The notes under the pieces: generated by a model
What the model saw: the letters and a program-made list of their open reading frames with translations, nothing else
Told to the model about the DNA's origin: nothing
Database searches by the model: none
Translations under genes and position numbers: made by a program
Source of the DNA: Verrucomicrobiota bacterium
Lineage (GTDB): Bacteria; Verrucomicrobiota; Verrucomicrobiia; Limisphaerales; JAEYXS01
Direction of reading: 5' to 3'
Assembly: GCA_021156225.1 (NCBI GenBank)
Contig: JAJNBN010000318.1
Coordinates: 1-5,112, forward strand
DNA length: 5,112 nucleotides
Part shown: positions 1-5,112 of the stretch, piece by piece
Numbering within the stretch: the stretch's first letter is position 1
Layout of the letters: each line of letters begins with the position of its first letter

Positions 1-2
1 AA

Positions 3-659
3 CCGGGTGAAACTAACTTGCTCCAAGTGGGCTCGTTTCTGCTGGACCGGCATCCGGTGACGAACGGCGACTATCTCGCGTTCGTGAGGCAAAACCCGAA
101 GTGGCAGCGTTCCCGGGTGAAGCGCATTTTTGCCGATGAAACCTATCTGCGTCATTGGGCAGGAGATGTGGAACTGGGAAGCTTGGCGGAAACCAACCAG
201 CCGGTGACATCGGTATCGTGGTTCGCCGCCAAGGCCTTCGCGGAGTGGCGGGGCAAACGCCTGCCCACCGTAACGGAATGGGAATATGCGGCGGCCCTGG
301 GATTCTCCGTCCTGGACGGCAGCAAGGAACCAGAGTTCCAGCAGGCCATCCGGCGATGGTATTCCGCCCCTACACCCACCGCACTCTCACAGGTCGCCCA
401 AAGCAGGGCCAATATTCTCGGAATACATGACCTGCACGGACTGATCTGGGAATGGACCTCCGACTTCAACAGTGCACTGGTAACGGGTGACGCACGCGGT
501 GATTCCGGTATCGAACGGCAGTTGTTTTGCGGGACGGGTTCGACCGGCAACCGCAATCCTTCGGATTATCCGGCTTTCTTGCGCTACGGTTTTCGCAGCA
601 GCTTGAAAGCATCCTACTGCATCCACAATCTCGGCTTTCGCTGCGCAGCAAATCCATGA
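3..659 (+). CDS. FGE/SUMF1-fold protein (formylglycine-generating enzyme family), 5' end missing
   Basis: The frame is open from base 3 with no convincing start, so the gene begins outside the window; 218 residues remain. The FGE-sulfatase fold is shown by its usual landmarks in order: a VTN segment near residue 19, PVTSVSW followed by AFAEWRGKRLPT and TEWEYAA at about 67-97, DLHGLIWEWTSD at 143-154, and a closing LGFRCA at 210-215. Family members either oxidise a sulfatase cysteine to formylglycine or act as other enzymes or partner proteins on the same fold. Here Cys176 sits where the first copper-binding cysteine of true FGE would be, but the position five residues on (Thr181) is not cysteine, by my eye alignment. 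A canonical FGE role is therefore doubtful. The last codon overlaps the start of the Sco1-like gene (ATGA), which suggests a shared job in copper protein maturation; that is inference. The family call is firm, the function is not. Confidence 0.9.
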   Translation, partial: PGETNLLQVGSFLLDRHPVTNGDYLAFVRQNPKWQRSRVKRIFADETYLRHWAGDVELGSLAETNQPVTSVSWFAAKAFAEWRGKRLPTVTEWEYAAALGFSVLDGSKEPEFQQAIRRWYSAPTPTALSQVAQSRANILGIHDLHGLIWEWTSDFNSALVTGDARGDSGIERQLFCGTGSTGNRNPSDYPAFLRYGFRSSLKASYCIHNLGFRCAANP

Positions 660-1267
660 AAACGTTGCTGACCACCTGTCTTGGTCTGGTCGTCTGTCTG
701 GTTTTGAGCGGATGCCGCACCACGCCCACTCCTCCCTGCTGCCGTGAGCTCAAGGCCGGGCGGCCGTATACGGACAGCTCGCTTTACCAACTGGATTCGT
801 TGTGGTTATCGGACGCGGAAAAGGAAATCCGGCTCGGGGTTCTGCGAGGGCGGCCGCAGGTGGTAGCCATGTTTTTCACCCGTTGCGAGTATGCGTGCCC
901 GATCATTGTGAACGATCTGAAGAGGATCGATGCTACGCTCCCCGAGAAGATCCGCCAACAAACTGATTTTTTGCTGGTCTCTTTTGACCCGGTCAACGAC
1001 CGGCCCGAAGCATTGCGCGCGTACCGACAACGCCAGAAGCTGCCCTTGGAACGCTGGACGCTGGTCAGCGGGAAAAGTGATGATGTGAGAGAATTGGCCG
1101 CCTTGCTGGGAGTGAATTACCGCCTGGATGCACGGGGACAGTTCGCGCATTCCAATCTGATCACGCTGCTGAACGCCGAAGGGGAAATCATCGCCCAGCA
1201 GCAGGGGCTCAACCAGTCTCCAGAAGAAATGGTACGAAAAATAGAGCAGCTATTCAGCAAGCCGTGA
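656..1267 (+). CDS. Sco1/SenC-family copper chaperone lipoprotein
   Basis: This is a 203-residue thioredoxin-fold protein of the SCO family, whose members deliver copper to, or reduce cysteines of, copper sites such as CuA of cytochrome oxidase, usually anchored outside the cytoplasmic membrane. The N-terminus is a lipoprotein signal with lipobox LSGC, giving Cys20 as the lipid anchor. The metal motif CEYACP supplies Cys77 and Cys81 (CxxxC), SFDPVNDRPE lies at 109-118, and the third copper ligand of the family, a histidine, is His165 in FAHSNL. Length is normal for the family. I chose the ATG at 656 because it puts the signal peptide at the very N-terminus and overlaps the preceding stop as ATGA; no clear Shine-Dalgarno is present, as expected for translational coupling. 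An in-frame start further upstream would run deep into the previous gene and is unlikely. Two extra adjacent cysteines (28, 29) follow the anchor. The target copper enzyme is not in view. Confidence 0.93.
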   Translation: MKTLLTTCLGLVVCLVLSGCRTTPTPPCCRELKAGRPYTDSSLYQLDSLWLSDAEKEIRLGVLRGRPQVVAMFFTRCEYACPIIVNDLKRIDATLPEKIRQQTDFLLVSFDPVNDRPEALRAYRQRQKLPLERWTLVSGKSDDVRELAALLGVNYRLDARGQFAHSNLITLLNAEGEIIAQQQGLNQSPEEMVRKIEQLFSKP

Positions 1268-1301
1268 GGGACTGAGGGGATCCTTGAAGTAGGGACATTG
1301 G

Positions 1302-1324
1302 CAAACTGCCAGCGCCTGAGTTTG
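1302..1324 (+). other. Small hairpin after the Sco1-like gene
   Basis: CAAACT and AGTTTG form a 6-bp stem, continued by CAG/CTG after a two-base bulge, around a three-base loop. It begins 35 bases after the Sco1-like stop. There is no run of T after it, so a classical intrinsic terminator is not supported. It could be a weak processing or termination element, or chance. Confidence 0.25.
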
Positions 1325-1374
1325 ACATGGACAGAAATCAGCGGGCGGAACAGATTTATCGGGTTATCCAAATC

Positions 1375-1380
1375 ACGAGG
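1375..1380 (+). promoter_or_regulatory. Ribosome binding site for the three-TM membrane protein
   Basis: ACGAGG lies five bases before the ATG at 1386, a good match to the anti-Shine-Dalgarno core. It supports that start against the competing frame that crosses this position. Confidence 0.6.
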
Positions 1381-1385
1381 CTATC

Positions 1386-1817
1386 ATGTTACTGCTCTTC
1401 TTTCTAACGCTGGCTCCCCTGCTCGTTTTGCTGGTCACATATGGGGACCGGTCGCGGACGGCGTGTGGGGCGCGGGCGGTGGCGCTGGGGGCTTTGGCGT
1501 TTTTCTGGTTGTTGCTGGGGATCGCATATTTCGGGGCGGATGGGGTGGAGCCGATGTTGCGCGGAGTGCCGAAGGTGGTGGTGGCGATCGGATGGGTGGT
1601 GGTGTTCGCGGGGGCGTTGTGGGGGATGGTGCGGAATCTCAGGCAGGCAGGGAAGGAACTGGCGGAGAAGGCGGTGGAGATAGCGAAGACGCCATCGGCT
1701 TACGCGGGACCTGTGACACAATCGGGACCAGTCGCGGGGGCGTCCCCTGCTCCGCCAAGGCCAGTGGATATGAAGCGGGCGGAGGCCGGTGGCACCGGCG
1801 GGCGTAATAAGGGGTAG
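1386..1817 (+). CDS. Unrecognised small membrane protein with three hydrophobic segments
   Basis: I do not recognise a family. The 143-residue product has hydrophobic segments at about residues 1-19, 30-51 and 63-82. A charged, probably helical stretch (84-101, rich in K, E and A) follows, and then a low-complexity tail rich in P, A, G and basic residues to the end. The ATG has a well-placed ribosome binding site, and the third codon positions are dominated by G and C (many GTG, GCG, GGG, CTG), as expected for a real gene in this genome. A longer reading in another frame over the same bases gives a glycine-rich, structureless protein and is rejected. The gene lies 118 bases after the Sco1-like gene on the same strand, so it may be read with it or on its own. 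It is the last gene before the convergent intergenic stretch. Existence is likely; function is unknown. Confidence 0.7.
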   Translation: MLLLFFLTLAPLLVLLVTYGDRSRTACGARAVALGALAFFWLLLGIAYFGADGVEPMLRGVPKVVVAIGWVVVFAGALWGMVRNLRQAGKELAEKAVEIAKTPSAYAGPVTQSGPVAGASPAPPRPVDMKRAEAGGTGGRNKG

Positions 1818-1974
1818 GGTCGAAATCCATCTACACGTTTGGTCGGGGAAAGGTTAGGCATTGGCTGTGAAGGAGATAGGAATTGAAGGCCGTATTTTTC
1901 AGGGTGAAGGAGGGCGAGGGAGGTGTTGAGTTAGTAAAAACAGGCCATGACTCCGGGTAAATATTTTCGCTGAA

Positions 1975-2006
1975 AATGAGAAATCTTCGCTTGGATTTTC
2001 CTCATT
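1975..2006. repeat. AT-rich imperfect inverted repeat
   Basis: AATGAG and CTCATT pair as the outer 6 bp, and AAATC with GATTT as the inner 5 bp after a two-base bulge, leaving an eight-base loop. It sits about 158 bases downstream of the membrane protein gene inside the most AT-rich patch of the window. It could act as a late transcript end or be an unrelated dyad. Confidence 0.35.
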
Positions 2007-2460
2007 CCCAAATGGTTGGGTAAAATGTCGCTGTGGGATAATTAATTTATGTGGATTGAGTGATGGGTGCGTGAGAAATTGAGAGTGCTGGCAGCTCGCT
2101 GCTGGTAAAGGAGAGGAGTGGTGGTTGGCTCTTTCAGAGAATAAGCAGCCTCCGAATCCTCAAAGTCATCAAGCATGATGGTGCATTGTGTACGCGTGCG
2201 CGGTTATATCCTGCGTTGGCGGGGAGGTGACAATCCTTATGGAGTCATTGCGGATATGTGAGTGTATCGGGCGTATGGATCAGGGTCCGTAAGCCGGAGG
2301 GGGAAAGGGACGTCGGTCGAGAATGGGACCGGGGAATCTCTAGTAGCCACTGCGGAACCGGCCGGGTTTTGGACTTACGCTGAATTTGAACTCTCAATCG
2401 TAGGGAGGGAGGAAACGATGCTTCACAGGGGTCGCATGGTTTCATTGTTCTTTGACATAG

Positions 2461-2474
2461 TTCCCTATAGGGAA
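2461..2474. repeat. Perfect 14-bp palindrome
   Basis: TTCCCTATAGGGAA is identical to its reverse complement, with no spacer. It could be an operator-like protein site or part of a repeat element; no gene start lies beside it, so a regulatory role is not supported by position. Confidence 0.6.
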
Positions 2475-2478
2475 TGCA

Positions 2479-2498
2479 GAGGTCGGAGGTCGACCTCC
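2479..2498. repeat. GAGGTCG doublet leading into a second perfect 14-bp palindrome
   Basis: The heptamer GAGGTCG occurs twice head to tail (2479-2485 and 2486-2492). The second copy together with the next bases forms GGAGGTCGACCTCC at 2485-2498, a perfect palindrome. Its centre is 24 bp from the centre of the palindrome at 2461-2474, close to two helical turns or slightly more. Confidence 0.6.
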
Positions 2499-2529
2499 CA
2501 GTACGGGGGAGAAAGGTTTAGTGCCTCCT

Positions 2530-2579
2530 CTCCCCGTGCCCTCTCCTCCATTTATCAATGGAAGAGAGGGAGATGGGAG
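2530..2579. repeat. Long imperfect hairpin, interspersed-repeat type
   Basis: The inner arms at 2539-2552 and 2557-2570 pair at 13 of 14 positions around a four-base loop. After a symmetrical four-by-four mismatch, CTCCC (2530-2534) pairs with GGGAG (2575-2579). The arms are pyrimidine-rich on one side and purine-rich on the other. There is no T run on either side and the nearest gene end is almost 400 bases away, so a dedicated terminator is unlikely. From general memory, similar CCTCTCC..GGAGAGG hairpins are dispersed in verrucomicrobial genomes; this needs a genome search. Confidence 0.6.
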
Positions 2580-2636
2580 TCTTGTGCTTCGGCGGTGGCC
2601 GGTCGTGGTTGTCGTGGTGCCTTGGCAGAAAGAGTC

Positions 2637-2660
2637 AGGGCGTCGCGGCAGCAACGCCCT
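2637..2660. repeat. GC-rich hairpin AGGGCGT/ACGCCCT
   Basis: AGGGCGT (2637-2643) and ACGCCCT (2654-2660) are perfect 7-bp complements around a ten-base loop, in which GC (2645-2646) and GC (2651-2652) can add two more pairs. It follows the long hairpin by about 60 bases and probably belongs to the same repeat-rich patch. Confidence 0.5.
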
Positions 2661-2845
2661 ACCATGATTTGGGTTTGGTTTCTGCGTTTCTTTGCGGAGT
2701 GGCTGGCGGGGGTTTGGTCCGGTGAGGGTGGACTGGTTGCTACAGTACCGCAGGACAGGAGGCAATCGCGGAGGAAACATAAAACGGACAAGACGGGAAG
2801 GCGCACTTCGGGGAAGTAATTGCATTACGGGCTTATTGGGAAAAA

Positions 2846-2899
2846 ATAGGTCTTATAAGTCCAATAGGACAGATAGGTCTAATGAAGCTTATGAGGACC
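2846..2899. repeat. Six tandem degenerate 9-bp repeats, consensus ATAGGTCnn
   Basis: The units in order are ATAGGTCTT, ATAAGTCCA, ATAGGACAG, ATAGGTCTA, ATGAAGCTT and ATGAGGACC. Each begins with AT and most keep a GGTC/GTCC/GGAC core, so the array has an exact 9-base period with drifting sequence. The first two units meet in the perfect 8-bp palindrome CTTATAAG (2852-2859), and TATTGG (2834-2839) is an inverted match of CCAATA (2861-2866). The array ends 54 bases from the stop codon of the phospholipase D-like gene and would lie in its 3' untranslated RNA if transcription runs on. The period of three codons raises the question of coding, but no plausible gene covers it. Confidence 0.7.
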
Positions 2900-2953
2900 G
2901 TTCCAGAGATGCTGTAAGAGACTGGACAGGCGATGGCGCCCGTCCCACTAGGG

Positions 2954-4213
2954 TTAGAGCTGGGAGCGGAAGGGGGTGGTGAAGACTTCCATTACGCGGC
3001 GGTGGAAGGGGCGTTTCTTCCAGATTTCGTAGCTGACTTGAGTCGTCTTGGTCTTGTCAGCCTCGAAGATCTTCACCTGTTCGGCGGCGAATTCAGCGGA
3101 ATAGATATTCATGTTGGATTCGTCGTTCAGGCGGAAGGAGCGGTTGTCCACATTGGCAGAGCCGACGGAGACCCAGATGTCGTCCACGATCATGAGCTTA
3201 CAGTGGAACATGGTGGGTTGATACTCGTAGAACTTGGCACCGGCGCGGAGGAGCGGTCCCCAGTGGCCGCGGGAGACGTGGCGGACGAAGGGAACGTCGG
3301 TGTTCGAGCCGGGCACGATGAACTCGACTTGTACGCCGCGTTCGCAGGCGCGGACGAGGGCTTCCTCGGTGCCTTCACCGGGGACGAAGTAGGGGGTGCA
3401 GATGCGGATGTTCTTCCGCGCGGAATCGATGGAGAGCAGAAACATCATGCGGACGCTCTCAACGTTGTCCTGCGGGGAGCTGCCGAAGACTTGCACGAGG
3501 TGATTGCCAGCGGGTGGCAGCTCGGGGAAGTAGTCATCGCCAGCGAGGACTTCGGCGGCGGCTTTCTTCCAGTTATCCATGAAGACGGCCTGCATCTGGC
3601 CGACGGCGGGGCCTTCGAGCTGGAACATGGTGTCGCGCCATTGGCCGGGATGCTCGGCGTTGCCGAGCCAGATGTCGGCGATGCCCGCGCCACCGGTGAA
3701 GCCAATCTTGCCATCGACGATAAGGAGCTTGCGGTGATCGCGGTGATTGACGCGGAGCATGCGCCAAGGGAGGAGCGGATTATACTTCACGACTTGCACG
3801 CCAGCGGTGCGCATGCGGATGAAGTGCGAGGAATCGATCTCGCCGGAGCCCCACCAGTCCACGAGGACACGGACGCGGACGCCTTCCTGAGCCTTGGCGA
3901 TGAGGAGGTTGGCGAATTCCTCGCCGATCTGGCCGGACCAGTAGATGTAGGTCTCGAGGTTGATGGATTTCTCCGCACCTTTCACGGCCTGGATCATGGC
4001 GGGGAAGCTTTGATCGCCATTCACGAGGCTGGTGACTTTGTTGCTGGTGAGGAGTCCGGGACCGATAAGGTAGCTGAGGGAGCGCAGGAACTGCGGGCTG
4101 CCCGCGGCGTGCGAGGGCTCGATCTTATACTTAACGCGCTTGGCGAAATAAGAGGTGCAGCCGGACGAGAGCGTCAGGCAGAGGAGCAAAAGGAGTATGC
4201 GGGGCCACTTCAT
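2954..4213 (-). CDS. Phospholipase D-superfamily lipoprotein, cardiolipin synthase-like
   Basis: The 419-residue product carries two complete HKD catalytic motifs: His160, Lys162 and Asp167 in HRKLLIVD, and His337, Lys339 and Asp344 in HCKLMIVD. The second is followed by GSAN at 351-354 and NRSFRLNDESN, the pattern of bacterial cardiolipin synthases. These transfer a phosphatidyl group between phospholipids through a covalent histidine intermediate. Other markers are NLETYIYW at 85-92 and TPYFVPG at 273-279. The N-terminus is a lipoprotein signal (LLLLLCLTLSSGC, anchor Cys19) in place of the two transmembrane helices of ClsA, so the enzyme is probably tethered outside the cytoplasmic membrane; in this it resembles ClsB/ClsC-type layouts. 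I chose the ATG at 4213 because the signal peptide starts there. The frame stays open another 80 codons upstream, but that stretch is proline/serine-rich and overlaps the receiver gene. No clear Shine-Dalgarno precedes the start. A phospholipase or nuclease role is possible but less likely. Confidence 0.9.
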   Translation of the reverse strand: MKWPRILLLLLCLTLSSGCTSYFAKRVKYKIEPSHAAGSPQFLRSLSYLIGPGLLTSNKVTSLVNGDQSFPAMIQAVKGAEKSINLETYIYWSGQIGEEFANLLIAKAQEGVRVRVLVDWWGSGEIDSSHFIRMRTAGVQVVKYNPLLPWRMLRVNHRDHRKLLIVDGKIGFTGGAGIADIWLGNAEHPGQWRDTMFQLEGPAVGQMQAVFMDNWKKAAAEVLAGDDYFPELPPAGNHLVQVFGSSPQDNVESVRMMFLLSIDSARKNIRICTPYFVPGEGTEEALVRACERGVQVEFIVPGSNTDVPFVRHVSRGHWGPLLRAGAKFYEYQPTMFHCKLMIVDDIWVSVGSANVDNRSFRLNDESNMNIYSAEFAAEQVKIFEADKTKTTQVSYEIWKKRPFHRRVMEVFTTPFRSQL

Positions 4214-4254
4214 CAGACGCGGACAGTCTGGGCTTTGGGAACAAAGTGCAAAGC
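4214..4254 (-). other. Two small hairpins just before the phospholipase D-like start
   Basis: Read on the - strand, GCTTTG and CAAAGC (4254-4249 and 4237-4232) can form a 6-bp stem, and CAGAC/GTCTG (4230-4226 and 4218-4214) a 5-bp stem that ends directly against the ATG at 4213. No ribosome binding site is visible. They could influence translation or termination between the receiver and this gene, but both stems are short and may be chance. Confidence 0.25.
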
Positions 4255-4304
4255 TCAAAATTGGCACGGGGAAAGTGGGAGCGAAAGGAGGGCCGGAAGA
4301 AACA

Positions 4305-4682
4305 TCAACCCGGCCTTTGACCCAAAGCGATGGCGAGGGCGCCGGCGAGGTCATCGCGGGTAAAGGGCTTGGCGAGGGTTTGAGAGGCGCCGAGCTGTTT
4401 GGCGGCCTTGAGCAAATCCCGGGTGTGCATGCGGCCTCCGGCTGACATGGCAATGGTCACAACGGCGGGATAACGCCGCCGGAATTCCTGGATGATCTCC
4501 AGACCTTCCTTCTCCGGCATGATGAGGTCGGTCAAAAGAACGTCCGCGGGCTGGTCCCGCTGGAGGTCCAACGCGGTCTTGCCGTTATCCGCCTGGACGA
4601 CTTCATAGCCCATCTGCTCCAGCGTCATACCGAGGGCTCCGCGGAAGATGTCGTTATCGTCCACTAATAAGATCTTGGGCAT
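4305..4682 (-). CDS. Stand-alone response regulator receiver (CheY-like)
   Basis: The 125-residue protein is a single receiver domain with no output domain. The acidic pocket is Asp8 and Asp9 in LLVDDND, the phospho-accepting residue is Asp52 in LLTDLIMPEKEG, the switch serine is Ser80 in IAMSAGG, and the conserved lysine is Lys105 in LAKPF. All key residues are present, so it should be phosphorylated by a histidine kinase and act through protein contacts in the cytoplasm. Its length matches single-domain receivers. The start ATG at 4682 gives the usual N-terminus directly before the first strand; the ribosome binding site is weak. The phospholipase D-like gene follows 91 bases downstream on the same strand and could be co-transcribed, and no kinase is in view. 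The call is firm; the pathway is unknown. Confidence 0.95.
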   Translation of the reverse strand: MPKILLVDDNDIFRGALGMTLEQMGYEVVQADNGKTALDLQRDQPADVLLTDLIMPEKEGLEIIQEFRRRYPAVVTIAMSAGGRMHTRDLLKAAKQLGASQTLAKPFTRDDLAGALAIALGQRPG

Positions 4683-4731
4683 ACGTCAACTTGCCCTGGC
4701 TGAGAAGCGCGGGAACGCCGGAAGGCGCGAG

Positions 4732-4761
4732 CTGAAAGGAACCGCGGTGTTCCTCTTTCAG
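4732..4761 (-). terminator. Possible hairpin terminator or leader hairpin between the right-edge gene and the receiver
   Basis: CTGAAAG (4732-4738) and CTTTCAG (4755-4761) are perfect 7-bp complements; inside, GAAC (4739-4742) and GTTC (4749-4752) add four pairs after a two-base bulge. It lies about 97 bases beyond the stop of the right-edge gene and 50 bases before the receiver start. There is no T run on the - strand, so it is not a textbook intrinsic terminator; it may equally be a leader structure. Confidence 0.35.
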
Positions 4762-4857
4762 TAGATTCCACGTTAACAGCGGAGGAAGCGTTGTGGATTG
4801 AATCTAGCCGAGATCGGAAAAACCGCAAGGTGGGGCCAGCAAACATTTGATGCGACA

Positions 4858-5112
4858 TCAATGGACGGAAGATAATTCTTCCAATTTTTTGAGGTCTTGG
4901 AGGATCAATTGCTGGGCGGGGCCACGATTGCCATTCTCGCTGTAAAAGACATTGACGGCGTGCTTCAACGTAAGGATCACCGGCCGGATATCGGGCTGGT
5001 CCGCTTCAAAAAAGGCCAGGGCTTCGATCAGGCGGGCAGCCTTGTTCAGTTGCTGGGAATAAAGCGCGCTCGGGACCGCAGTGTCCTTCGCGATCTGCAG
5101 CCGGAGGGCTTC
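4858..5112 (-). CDS. C-terminal part of an unrecognised helical protein, cut by the right edge
   Basis: On the - strand the frame is open from the window edge to a TGA at 4860-4858, giving 84 residues without a start, so the gene begins beyond the window. The piece looks genuine: codons are biased to G/C at third positions and the sequence is amphipathic and well mixed. It is predicted by eye to be almost all helix, with LYSQQLNKAARLIEALAFFE at about 17-36, IRPVILTLKHAVNVFY at 42-57 and QQLILQDLKKLEEL at 67-80, separated by short loops (ADQPD, SENGNRGP). I recognise no family motif. The gene runs in the same direction as the receiver, 175 bases ahead of it, with a hairpin between, so co-transcription is uncertain. 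The rest of the protein would be needed to name it. Confidence 0.7.
   Translation of the reverse strand, partial: EALRLQIAKDTAVPSALYSQQLNKAARLIEALAFFEADQPDIRPVILTLKHAVNVFYSENGNRGPAQQLILQDLKKLEELSSVH

Larger units (their letters stand above)
1818..2953. other. 1.1-kb gene-poor intergenic stretch between convergent genes
   Basis: The flanking genes both end here: the membrane protein from the left and the phospholipase D-like gene from the right. Readings of up to 185 codons exist on both strands, but they cross palindromes and tandem repeats, carry no recognisable motif, have mixed basic/low-complexity composition and lack good ribosome binding sites. From 1818 to about 2450 I see only an AT-rich patch with a hairpin (near 1961-2055) and otherwise unremarkable G-rich sequence. 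From 2461 to 2899 the stretch is crowded with palindromes, hairpins and a tandem array, each listed separately. A decayed gene in 2220-2450 cannot be excluded by eye. Confidence 0.65.

Noticed and set aside
1322..1360. TTGACA at 1322-1327 as the -35 box of a promoter for the small membrane protein
   Set aside because: The bases at the proper distance are GC-rich and do not resemble a -10 box; the nearest AT-rich hexamer is about ten bases too far.
1298..1807. A 169-codon + strand frame overlapping the small membrane protein
   Set aside because: It needs a TTG start, is glycine/arginine low-complexity over most of its length, and the competing frame has a ribosome binding site and membrane segments.
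2452..2480. TTGACA at 2452-2457 as a promoter -35 box
   Set aside because: No acceptable -10 box lies 16-18 bases further on and no gene follows on the + strand.
2262..2819. A 185-codon + strand frame in the intergenic stretch
   Set aside because: It runs through two perfect palindromes and two hairpins, has no recognisable motif, and its composition is unlike the real genes of the window.
2442..2825. A 127-codon - strand frame in the intergenic stretch
   Set aside because: It is rich in P, S, T and R from the pyrimidine-rich arms of the repeats, without motif or plausible start signal.
2461..2899. A CRISPR array
   Set aside because: The repeats are short, degenerate and directly adjacent without unique spacers of regular length, and no cas gene is present.
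2933..4363. A 476-codon open frame on the + strand opposite the phospholipase D-like gene
   Set aside because: It mirrors the codon structure of the real gene on the other strand, is dominated by G, A, E, D, V and H without any motif, and the opposite frame has two complete HKD motifs and a signal peptide.
4214..4453. An 80-residue N-terminal extension of the phospholipase D-like protein
   Set aside because: The extra residues are proline/serine-rich without a fold, overlap the receiver gene in another frame, and would bury the lipoprotein signal inside the protein.
4664..4861. A 65-codon - strand frame overlapping the receiver start
   Set aside because: It spans the intergenic hairpin and overlaps the confident receiver start in another frame; its arginine/serine-rich product has no recognisable feature.

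Overview
The window is a GC-rich piece of bacterial chromosome. It has two gene blocks that converge on a gene-poor stretch of about 1.1 kb. The codon choice (strong preference for G or C at third positions), the lipoprotein-type proteins and the repeat-rich intergenic DNA with degenerate ATAGGTC-type units all suggest a Verrucomicrobiota-like genome. That assignment rests on recall and general style; there is no marker gene in the window to prove it.

Left block, + strand, positions 1-1817. The 3' part of a gene for a formylglycine-generating-enzyme/sulfatase-modifying-factor (FGE/SUMF1) fold protein enters from the left edge. It overlaps by four bases (ATGA) with a gene for a Sco1/SenC-family copper-chaperone lipoprotein, so the two are almost certainly one translationally coupled operon. 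Such pairs are known beside copper enzyme genes, for example copper nitrite reductase, but that enzyme is not visible here. After a 118-base gap with a small hairpin comes an unrecognised 143-residue membrane protein with three hydrophobic segments, a good ribosome binding site and a proline/glycine-rich tail.

Middle, 1818-2953. I see no credible gene. The stretch holds a patchwork of structured DNA: an AT-rich hairpin, two perfect 14-bp palindromes spaced 24 bp centre to centre, a long imperfect hairpin of about 50 bases, a GC-rich hairpin, and six tandem copies of a degenerate 9-bp unit ending 54 bases from the stop of the next gene. It looks like accumulated interspersed repeat elements between convergent genes.

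Right block, - strand, 5112-2954. Read in transcription order it has the C-terminal 84 residues of an unrecognised helical protein (cut by the right edge), a stand-alone CheY-like response regulator receiver, and a phospholipase D-superfamily, cardiolipin-synthase-like lipoprotein with two complete HKD motifs. The last two are separated by 91 bases and may be co-transcribed. Nothing in the sequence ties the receiver to a specific output.

I do not see a clearly new multi-gene system. The items most worth a second look are the 9-bp tandem array with its neighbouring palindromes, and the FGE-like/Sco1 pair, in which one of the two expected copper-binding cysteines of true FGE appears to be missing.
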